Assembly: GCA_002380945.1 (NCBI GenBank)
Contig: DFWO01000187.1
Location: 1 to 14,652, forward strand
Origin: Methylococcaceae bacterium UBA4132
Lineage (GTDB): Bacteria; Pseudomonadota; Gammaproteobacteria; Methylococcales; Methylomonadaceae
DNA: 14,652 nucleotides
Direction of reading: 5' to 3'
This document shows, in pieces, positions 1 through 6,035 of the stretch. Made by a program: the position numbers and the translations under genes. Numbering within the stretch: position 1 is the stretch's first letter; each line of letters starts with the position of its first letter. Under the pieces are notes generated by a model. The model did no database searches, was not told the DNA's origin, and saw only the letters and a program-made list of their open reading frames with translations.

Positions 1-157
1 TAACTATTCTTAATTAACAATGCCAATAATTACAACAGGTTTAAGAATGGCACTTTATGTCTATAAATTTGGCGGCACATTGGATGTGTTAATTTCTACG
101 GGTGAGCAGGTAACTTTGGCGTTATTGAGTATGGCGTATAAAAGAATGCAGTAGTGG
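1..157. other. Window edge without a confident gene
   Basis: This stretch lies downstream of the minus-strand DUF4105-like gene. I see no terminator hairpin and no recognisable gene. A 44-codon plus-strand reading frame runs from ATG at 20 to TAG at 152-154, but it has no Shine-Dalgarno sequence and matches nothing I recognise. A minus-strand frame across 61-267 overlaps the end of the DUF4105-like gene and is probably a shadow. Confidence 0.4.
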
Positions 158-1975
158 CTAATGTTGTGTACCCCCAGCTTTATATGACATCTCCGATAAT
201 GAAAGAGGAGGTGGTAAATACGGATAACTGCCTTTACGAATATTGATAAATAATAGTTCGGGCGCACTCATCAATATACCTACTGTACCTGCATGTAGGT
301 TTTCGCCCTCATCAAATGGCAAAGTGAACAAGCCAAATATAGTTTGCGTAATTGCTGTTGCGGTATTGACTGCGCCTAATACGGGACGTAATAACACAGA
401 GTCATCGGTAAAAAATATAAACCACGCATCATCGCTATTGAATGAATACGATGGGCTAGTTAGAGTGCTGATTTCTCGTAGACTTTGCCACGGCTGATTT
501 GCTGACTTTTCCAGTTGTAAGCCGCGATATGAGGGAAACAGTTGACTGTCACTGACGCGGAGTTGGCTTTGTACACTTTGAAACGCCAGCCACGGAATAA
601 AGTTGTAATCGGCGCGAATATGTCCGCCCAAGGGTTGTTCAAGGTGGGTATTAGCAGACTGGGCTAGGCGTAGCGTGGTGCTATTTATTATTGCATCATC
701 TAGGCTACGGAATAATTCGGTAACACAGTTGCGAGTGACTAAATCATAGTGGTTGTGTTGCGCTAATTGTTGATGTAGCTGGGTTTCGTAGTGGTTTAAG
801 TTGGCAAGGGCTTGTTTAAGTTTGGCAACGCTTAAGTTGGGAACACGGTCGATGACTAATGGCACGGGTTTATCAGGTAAGGCTTGTTCACCTACATAAC
901 GGATAGCGATGCCTTGCCCCGCTTTGCCCAGTTCAGCATAATGATTAGCAATCATTTCTAAACGGCTGTAAGCCATTTCAGTAAAGTTAGTGCTGGGTTG
1001 TGCGGCTAACCACTGTTGTTTAGCGGCTTGTAATTGAGCGGCTAAATTGGGTATTTGTTTGCTTGGTACACGTTGACTATCATCGGCAAAATCATCAATA
1101 AATACCCATTGCTGTAAATGCAATGAGGCATCAACTGCCATTAAACGGGCGATATTAATCAGTAGCGCGTAGCCCCAATCAGGACGGTTTGAGTTTAATA
1201 ACGATAGAATATTGTTTTGTAATGCGTGCTGGAAGTTTTCTAAGTGTTGCGCATCTTTGGGTGTTAATGGTTCGCTTAATGTGATGGTGTTTGCCGTTAA
1301 TACCGAATCCTGCTGTAATAGCTGTATGGCGTGGCGGGCGGTTTGCACATCTTGATAATGTTCTGTCAACGTATAAACAGGCGTGGCTAACGGTTTTGAC
1401 CAGTCGCTGGGTGTTAGGGTAGTGATGGCGTTATGCAGTTGCTGAGCGCGTTTGGCGAGAAAATCATTGCCGTAGCTTGTCTTTATCAGTGCCTGCAAAC
1501 GTTGCAGTGTTGGGTTGACAATCGGTTGTGGATTGGCTTTGAATAAACCTAACCCTTTTATTTGCAACACAGTATTGCTGGGCTGTTCCTGTAAAAGTTG
1601 CTGTAAAAATAAACGGTCTTTTTCTACGTTAGCGAGGGCTTTAAACAGTAATTCCTGATTAGCATAGAGCTGATTAAAATGGTCTCGCAAAAGTGTCAGG
1701 GTGTCGTCTGAAACGTCAATACGACTGGAATGCAGGGGACGATTCTGTAAGAACCGATAGCTATGATGAAACGAGGCGACATCTTGTTTGATAAGCCGAA
1801 TATAACCTGAATCAACGTGCTGATAGTGATAAATCTGGTCAGCTAACTGCAAGGCACTATGTCCACCACTGGCGGTGCCTTCGTTAGCTTCCAGATATAG
1901 GTAATTAAAGCTGGTCGCAAGCCCTGCCGATGACCAGCTCGCTAATAATAACAGTAGCCCACTAATCCGTTTAAT
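158..1975 (-). CDS. Secreted DUF4105-like protein, possible permuted papain-fold hydrolase
   Basis: About 605 residues if translation starts at ATT (1975-1973), which gives a clean signal peptide: MKR, a Leu-rich core at residues 7-11, and Ala/Gly-containing cleavage sites near 17-22. No ATG, GTG or TTG lies in this frame between the preceding stop (1991-1993) and the signal peptide. The first ordinary start, TTG at 1852, would remove both the signal peptide and the conserved-looking SGGHSALQL motif (His39). A GGGA sequence lies about 9 bases before the ATT. His39 and the later motif YDLVTRNCVTELFR (Asn416-Cys417) suit the His-then-Cys order of circularly permuted NlpC/P60-like or DUF4105 proteins. 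The activity and substrate are unknown. The middle is helical and Gln-rich, and the C-terminus ends with a motif around NIRKGSYPY. The gene begins 5 bases after the lipoprotein gene, so the two are probably co-translated and may act together in the periplasm. The family call is from remembered motifs and is moderately sure. Confidence 0.7.
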   Translation of the reverse strand: MKRISGLLLLLASWSSAGLATSFNYLYLEANEGTASGGHSALQLADQIYHYQHVDSGYIRLIKQDVASFHHSYRFLQNRPLHSSRIDVSDDTLTLLRDHFNQLYANQELLFKALANVEKDRLFLQQLLQEQPSNTVLQIKGLGLFKANPQPIVNPTLQRLQALIKTSYGNDFLAKRAQQLHNAITTLTPSDWSKPLATPVYTLTEHYQDVQTARHAIQLLQQDSVLTANTITLSEPLTPKDAQHLENFQHALQNNILSLLNSNRPDWGYALLINIARLMAVDASLHLQQWVFIDDFADDSQRVPSKQIPNLAAQLQAAKQQWLAAQPSTNFTEMAYSRLEMIANHYAELGKAGQGIAIRYVGEQALPDKPVPLVIDRVPNLSVAKLKQALANLNHYETQLHQQLAQHNHYDLVTRNCVTELFRSLDDAIINSTTLRLAQSANTHLEQPLGGHIRADYNFIPWLAFQSVQSQLRVSDSQLFPSYRGLQLEKSANQPWQSLREISTLTSPSYSFNSDDAWFIFFTDDSVLLRPVLGAVNTATAITQTIFGLFTLPFDEGENLHAGTVGILMSAPELLFINIRKGSYPYLPPPLSLSEMSYKAGGTQH

Positions 1976-1980
1976 AGCGA

Positions 1981-2415
1981 TTAATCCCGTTTATCGTAGC
2001 CTTGTTGAATGGCTTTCATGTTAGTGGCATTGTCATGAGCGAAGTTGTTTTTATAAGTGTCGAAAGTCACACCCGTCGCGCCCGCGCGTTTTAAGCCTTG
2101 ACCAATGGCAACATAGGTTGAAGATTCTTGTTCCCAGTTGCTAATACCCGCTTTAGCGGCTATATCGCTAATGCCTTTAGCAAAGGAATTGTAATCCGCA
2201 TTGGCGACTGAAGATTTCACATAAGCCATCGTGTAATCAGATACTTCTTGAGAATATTTTTTGTTAGCTTGTGAATCTGACGATGAGCCACTACTGCTGA
2301 GGCTACCTAAGGATTCGGACGACGTTGAACTACTTTTAACACTGTCTGAAAATGAACAGCCTTGTAATAAAAGGAGACTGCTGATTGTTAAAGTCAAAAT
2401 GGTTTGTTTAATCAT
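1981..2415 (-). CDS. Small Ser-rich lipoprotein, partner of the DUF4105-like gene
   Basis: The protein has 144 residues. A short lipoprotein signal peptide ends in the lipobox LLQG-Cys20, so lipidation at Cys20 by Lgt, Lsp and Lnt is expected. Residue +2 is Ser rather than Asp, which suggests sorting to the outer membrane. Residues 21-48 are a very Ser-rich, presumably flexible tether. The rest is a compact helical domain (Tyr54 onward) with the phrases ISDIAAKAGISNWEQESSTY and AIGQGLKRAGATG, which I believe recur in uncharacterised gammaproteobacterial lipoproteins found beside DUF4105-like genes. The molecular function is unknown. The start is the ATG at 2415; no clear Shine-Dalgarno precedes it. 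The stop lies 5 bases before the proposed ATT start of the next gene, so translational coupling is likely. The cyclase gene ends 65 bases upstream on the same strand. Confidence 0.75.
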   Translation of the reverse strand: MIKQTILTLTISSLLLLQGCSFSDSVKSSSTSSESLGSLSSSGSSSDSQANKKYSQEVSDYTMAYVKSSVANADYNSFAKGISDIAAKAGISNWEQESSTYVAIGQGLKRAGATGVTFDTYKNNFAHDNATNMKAIQQGYDKRD

Positions 2416-2480
2416 AATAGTATTTATAAAAGGGAAGGGTAGTTTAGTTTATCATCATTTTACACGCAGGCTTGAGAGGG

Positions 2481-3386
2481 CTATTTTGAGGTAATAGAAA
2501 ATTCAATGAGCTTGCTGGGATCAGTAAAATTATCCAGCCCTAAACTTATCAGACCTTTGCCTTGTAAAATCATGTCTTCGCGGGTAACGCGTATCACACT
2601 GCCATTATCAGGTTGAATATAAGTGCCATTGGTACTTTGATCGACGACAATAAATTTGCCAAAACGTAATTCAAAACGAACATGCTGACGGGAGACATAA
2701 CTATTCTGCACCATCACATCACAGTCATCAGCACGTCCAAAAATAACGGATTTGCGATTTTTATTAACGATGATCTGTTTATCGCCGTAGCGCAAATGGA
2801 GTTCATGATAGGTGGTAGGGTCATTGCGGGTAACGGGAATGCTAAAATGAGTATTTTGCTCATCATCATCGTTTTCCCATGCAGCAAGATAGATAAGACA
2901 TTGTTCTTCTTTGCCTTTAAACTCAGCCGCCATAATTTGGTGGGTTTTAGCTTGCAGTTTGAGCGGCAAGGCATTAACAACCGCTTGCGTCACCATAATT
3001 TGATTGGCTCTAGCCGCACTTGCTACCCGCGCGGCGACATTCACCGTGTCACCAAACACATCACCTGCTTCACAAATCACATCGCCATAATGAAAGCCTA
3101 TACGAATGTGCAAGGTAATGCCGTTCTCAAATTTAGTCTTTGTGACTGAATACTGCATCTCACTTGCAGCACCCAGTGCTTGTTCTGCACTAGGAAAGGT
3201 ACACATAATTTCATCACCAATGGTTTTAATTAACGTGCCTTGATGAGCTGCAAGCGATGTAACCATGCGAGCAATACAGCTTGCTATCAAGCGACGTGCT
3301 AATTCATCGCCAAGATTATCGTATAACTTAGTGCTGCCACAAATATCAGCAAACAGGACGGCAAGTTTAGCGGTATGTTTAGACAT
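2481..3386 (-). CDS. Class III adenylate/guanylate cyclase with C-terminal FHA domain
   Basis: The ATG at 3386 gives 301 residues; an in-frame TTG at 3398 would add four, but neither start has a good Shine-Dalgarno. Residues 8-165 form a class III cyclase homology domain: metal Asp14 in LFADICGST, Lys54 and metal Asp58 in LIKTIGDEIM, Asp113 in VFGDTVN, and transition-state Asn116 and Arg120 in NVAAR. All residues needed for catalysis appear present. The Lys/Asp purine-binding pair suggests ATP as substrate and cAMP as product. Residues about 195-290 form an FHA phosphothreonine-binding domain with Gly217-Arg218, Ser232-Arg-x-His235 and Asn253-Gly254. I see no membrane segment or N-terminal sensor, so the protein should be cytoplasmic and may be recruited or tuned by a Thr-phosphorylated partner. 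No Ser/Thr kinase is encoded in this window. The lipoprotein gene follows 65 bases downstream. Confidence 0.9.
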   Translation of the reverse strand: MSKHTAKLAVLFADICGSTKLYDNLGDELARRLIASCIARMVTSLAAHQGTLIKTIGDEIMCTFPSAEQALGAASEMQYSVTKTKFENGITLHIRIGFHYGDVICEAGDVFGDTVNVAARVASAARANQIMVTQAVVNALPLKLQAKTHQIMAAEFKGKEEQCLIYLAAWENDDDEQNTHFSIPVTRNDPTTYHELHLRYGDKQIIVNKNRKSVIFGRADDCDVMVQNSYVSRQHVRFELRFGKFIVVDQSTNGTYIQPDNGSVIRVTREDMILQGKGLISLGLDNFTDPSKLIEFSITSK

Positions 3387-3507
3387 AGTTGCAACCAATG
3401 TGATGATTCAAGTTTGAAATTACGATTTAGAAACTATTTGGGCTATTTTACGCGTTTCTACACCAATTTCCCTCTTTGTCATTATCTACTAAGCCGCAAT
3501 GATTTTC

Positions 3508-3536
3508 TCTACAAAGACACTGACAACAGGCATAAT
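3508..3536 (+). promoter_or_regulatory. Candidate promoter of the TPM/Tim44-like operon
   Basis: TCTACA (3508-3513) and CATAAT (3531-3536) are separated by 17 bases, matching the sigma-70 consensus at 4/6 and 5/6 positions. This would start transcription near 3543 and leave a leader of about 48 bases. The region also separates divergent genes; on the minus strand I found only a lone TAAAAT and no convincing -35 box for the cyclase gene. Confidence 0.4.
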
Positions 3537-3590
3537 TATTTTTTCTAGCCAGACAGCTTAACCTAATCGCATTTTTTTAAGGGCATAACA

Positions 3591-4214
3591 ATGAAGAAAT
3601 TTACCCATTCGGATTTTCAAATTCAGTTAGGTGATAGTATTGCCGAACTTGAGCAAGCCTCGCAAATTGAAGTGGTCGTGATTATTAAACAAAAATCGGC
3701 AAATTATGAAGATGTGCCATTAGGATTAGGCGCGAATTTGAGCCTGTTGACATTGGGTTATTTATTTTTTGTCGATACCAGCTTTGATGATTATTTAGTT
3801 TTTTTTGCTATTCTCGCGGCATTTGGCTTAGGCGTATTATTCGGTTTATTACCAGTGATACAAAGACTGTTAGCAGGAAAAAAACGCAAACAACGCAATG
3901 TAGAAATAATGGCGCGGGCATTATTTCAAAAAGGTGGTTTACATCATACCAGTACTAAAGTTGGTACTTTGATTTATATCTCGTTATTAGAAAAAATGGT
4001 GTATATCGTTGCTGATAGAGGTGCGCAAATGGCGATTCCTGAACAAGAATGGCAGAATATAACAACCAATTTACAAAGTATTTTTAATACTAAGCATCCC
4101 GCTGAATCTTTATTAACAGAACTGGCAAACTGCAAAGATACTTTTCATCGTTATATTCCTGCTTTGGAAAATAATATTAATGAATTACCCGATGATTTGA
4201 GTATCGACTTATGA
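3591..4214 (+). CDS. TPM-domain membrane protein
   Basis: The protein has 207 residues and starts at ATG 3591, with AAGGG (3579-3583) seven bases upstream. The N-terminal part (about 15-40) resembles the start of a TPM domain (TLP18.3/Psb32/MOLO-1 family), with the phrase QIEVVVIIKQKSANYED. Two hydrophobic segments follow (about 47-62 and 67-90), then a basic stretch KKRKQR. The C-terminal half contains ARALFQKGGLHHTSTKVGTLIYISLLEKMVYIVADRGA, here quoted as two blocks (108-120, 121-144), a signature of bacterial proteins annotated as TPM or DUF2207-neighbourhood membrane proteins. The biochemical role is unknown; some plant TPM proteins are reported to have phosphatase activity, but I see no basis to assign that here. 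The stop codon overlaps the next start in ATGA (4211-4214), so the two proteins are probably made in a fixed ratio and may form one membrane complex. Confidence 0.8.
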   Translation: MKKFTHSDFQIQLGDSIAELEQASQIEVVVIIKQKSANYEDVPLGLGANLSLLTLGYLFFVDTSFDDYLVFFAILAAFGLGVLFGLLPVIQRLLAGKKRKQRNVEIMARALFQKGGLHHTSTKVGTLIYISLLEKMVYIVADRGAQMAIPEQEWQNITTNLQSIFNTKHPAESLLTELANCKDTFHRYIPALENNINELPDDLSIDL

Positions 4215-5749
4215 AAAAGATATTCGCTATTTTCTCAGCCATCGTTTTATTAATTACCTTAGCTACATTTTCAATGCCTGATGCACACGCCCGTTTTAGT
4301 GGCGGACATTCTTCGCATTCATCAAGTAGTCATTCTAGCAGTCACTCAAGTAGCCATTCCTCTTCATGGGGTAGCCATTCTTCTAGTTATTCATCAGGTC
4401 ATTCATCGAGTAACGGTCATGTTGATTGGTTCACGCTATTTTTTATCATTATTATAGTATTAGTTATTTTATATATTGTTTGGTTAAGTAACAAAAACCA
4501 AACACAAAACATTATTAGTCAAAGTAGAGAACGGCGATTTGATGAAACACAACTAACTAATTTTAAACAACAAGATTCCAATTTCTCGCGGATATTATTT
4601 TTAGATTTTGTACACTTACTGTATGTTAAATATTATCGTTTTTATGGCAAAAAAGACTTTGATTATTTAACGCCTTATTTGGATGAAGCAGTACGGCACG
4701 ATAAAATGCTGGATTTATTAATCAGTAATCAAGTCATTATCATCAGCGAAATTGTCATTAATTCAGTGCGTTTATATTCAATTAATAGCATCGGTGATGA
4801 AGACAGCATAGGCGTAGAAATCGAATCGAATTACACCATCCATCCTGCGTTTCATACCCAAGATTCAGGTAAACAACATACCCGTTATGCACGCTCTGAA
4901 CGGTGGTTTTTTCAGCGTAAAAAAGGCTTGCTGTCTTTAGCACCTGAAAAAATGCAGGCGTTAAGTTGCCCTGCGTGTGGTGCAGCCGCGCATTTTACCG
5001 ATGCAGGTGAGTGTGAAAGTTGTCGAACCGTGATTATAAAAGGTCAGCAACAATGGTATGTTAAAGACCGTTTTGTCTTAAATCAAAGCGTTGTTGATAC
5101 GGGCGATTTGGTGGCATATTCTGAAGAACAAGGCACAAATTTACCGACGTTAAGCAGTCCAACGCTATTACAAGAAATCAGTGTATTTGAACAACAACGT
5201 GTTGTTGTGTGGTCTGATTATTGGAATATCTTTAAACAAACCATCGTGCAGAATTATTTTTTAGAATTAAATGCTGCATGGACGAATCGCAGTTTAAATA
5301 AGGTCAGACATTTGGTTTCTGATCGTTTATATGAAGCGAATAGTTTTTGGATGGAGTTATATAAACAGCAAGGCTGGAGTAATCGCTTAGATGATTTAAA
5401 AATCACTGATATTCAATTAATAAAAATTGAATTAGATAAGTATTATGAAACCATTACAGTCAGAGTATTCGCTTCGTGTTTTGATTATACCGAAGATACT
5501 AATCATAAAATAATCGGTGGTTCAAATAAAAAACGTCGTGCTTATAGCGAATATTGGACGTTTGCCCGTCGAGCAGGGGTAGAAAAAGCCGAGCCAGTAT
5601 TTAATATAAATGCGTGTCCACAATGTGGTGCGGCGGCGGATAAAATGGGGCAGAGTGCAATCTGTGAATATTGCGGCTCTAAAATCAGTACAGGTGAATT
5701 CTCGTGGGTATTGTTTTTAATTACTCAAGATGAAAATTATTCGGGCTAG
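4211..5749 (+). CDS. Membrane protein with two Tim44-like/zinc-ribbon units
   Basis: The protein has 512 residues. A signal peptide likely ends at Ala25-His-Ala27. A low-complexity His/Ser tract (about 29-70, built from HSSS-like units) follows, then one membrane helix (73-92). The rest shows an internal duplication: a Tim44-like domain (about 123-245; FSRILFLDFVHLLYVKYYRF at its start), a zinc ribbon with Cys253, Cys256, Cys268 and Cys271, a second Tim44-like domain (about 330-455), and a second ribbon with Cys469, Cys472, Cys485 and Cys488. Each Tim44-like unit ends with an aromatic Trp-containing strand (ERWFFQRKKG and EYWTFARRAG). If the signal peptide is cut, the His/Ser tract lies in the periplasm and the Tim44-like/ribbon half in the cytoplasm. 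Tim44-like domains in other proteins bind membranes or translocation partners; a role here is not established. The start overlaps the TPM gene by four bases, and the repeat region lies downstream. Confidence 0.75.
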   Translation: MKKIFAIFSAIVLLITLATFSMPDAHARFSGGHSSHSSSSHSSSHSSSHSSSWGSHSSSYSSGHSSSNGHVDWFTLFFIIIIVLVILYIVWLSNKNQTQNIISQSRERRFDETQLTNFKQQDSNFSRILFLDFVHLLYVKYYRFYGKKDFDYLTPYLDEAVRHDKMLDLLISNQVIIISEIVINSVRLYSINSIGDEDSIGVEIESNYTIHPAFHTQDSGKQHTRYARSERWFFQRKKGLLSLAPEKMQALSCPACGAAAHFTDAGECESCRTVIIKGQQQWYVKDRFVLNQSVVDTGDLVAYSEEQGTNLPTLSSPTLLQEISVFEQQRVVVWSDYWNIFKQTIVQNYFLELNAAWTNRSLNKVRHLVSDRLYEANSFWMELYKQQGWSNRLDDLKITDIQLIKIELDKYYETITVRVFASCFDYTEDTNHKIIGGSNKKRRAYSEYWTFARRAGVEKAEPVFNINACPQCGAAADKMGQSAICEYCGSKISTGEFSWVLFLITQDENYSG

Positions 5750-5764
5750 TATTATTATTCAGTC

Positions 5765-5791
5765 CACGAAAAGCACGAAAGACACGAAAAA
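5765..5791 (+). repeat. Left 9-bp tandem array, CACGAAAAG type
   Basis: Three successive 9-base units read CACGAAAAG, CACGAAAGA and CACGAAAAA. The same unit occurs in reverse orientation at 5981-6022. Similar CACGAAA strings are, from memory, common intergenic repeats in several bacterial genomes. Confidence 0.8.
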
Positions 5792-5827
5792 TGGTGGTAG
5801 TGCTAAAGACTGAGTGATTGTTTGAAC

Positions 5828-5898
5828 CGTTCGTGGTGAGCTTGTCGAATCAACACAGCCCTTCGAGTGTTCGACAAGCTCACAGCTCAGGGCGAACG
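5828..5898. repeat. REP-like inverted repeat
   Basis: A perfect 14-bp inverted repeat pairs GTGAGCTTGTCGAA (5836-5849) with TTCGACAAGCTCAC (5870-5883). A further outer pair is CGTTCG (5828-5833) with CGAACG (5893-5898). The transcript could fold into a long hairpin with a 20-base loop. The core resembles the GAGCTTGTCGAA/TTCGACAAGCTC extragenic palindromes found in many proteobacteria. The right half contains a second CTTCGA and CAGCTCAGGGCGAACG, as if two related units were fused. Confidence 0.75.
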
Positions 5899-5980
5899 AT
5901 AAATATAAAATATCACTCGCTGTTTGGGACTACCAAAATGGTAATTAATATTTTATCCAACAAGGCAAAAGCTACCTATT

Positions 5981-6022
5981 TTTCGTGCTTTTCGTGCTTT
6001 TCGTGCTTTTCGTACTTTTCGT
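5981..6022 (-). repeat. Right 9-bp tandem array, inverted relative to the left one
   Basis: Units of TTTCGTGCT start at 5981, 5990 and 5999, then TTTCGTACT at 6008 and a partial unit at 6017-6022, about 4.7 copies. On the minus strand this is the same CACGAAAAG-type repeat as at 5765-5791, so the two arrays could pair across the REP-like element. The array ends 13 bases before the stop of gcvP. Confidence 0.85.
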
Positions 6023-6035
6023 AAACATTAATCAG

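Larger units (their letters stand above)
5750..6035. other. Repeat-filled intergenic region between convergent genes
   Basis: The Tim44-like gene and gcvP converge here. The 286 bases contain no credible gene. They hold two arrays of a 9-bp repeat in opposite orientation flanking a REP-like inverted repeat. Reading frames across it encode only the translated repeat (runs of Phe-Ser-Cys) and are not genes. The inverted repeat might help end transcription from both sides, but no U-rich intrinsic terminator is obvious. Confidence 0.7.

Noticed and set aside
20..154. 44-codon plus-strand frame at the left edge
   Set aside because: It has no Shine-Dalgarno and no recognisable similarity; too short to support alone.
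158..1852. TTG at 1852 as the start of the DUF4105-like gene
   Set aside because: It would lose a clear signal peptide and the GGHSAL motif, both encoded in frame immediately upstream.
2682..3149. 155-codon plus-strand frame opposite the cyclase
   Set aside because: It is antisense to a gene with intact catalytic motifs, has no recognisable domain and no start signals.
3387..3398. TTG start adding four residues to the cyclase
   Set aside because: It has no Shine-Dalgarno and the ATG at 3386 gives a normal N-terminus close to the first cyclase strand.
5981..6022. CRISPR-like array
   Set aside because: The units are 9-bp direct tandems without spacers, so this is a simple tandem repeat.
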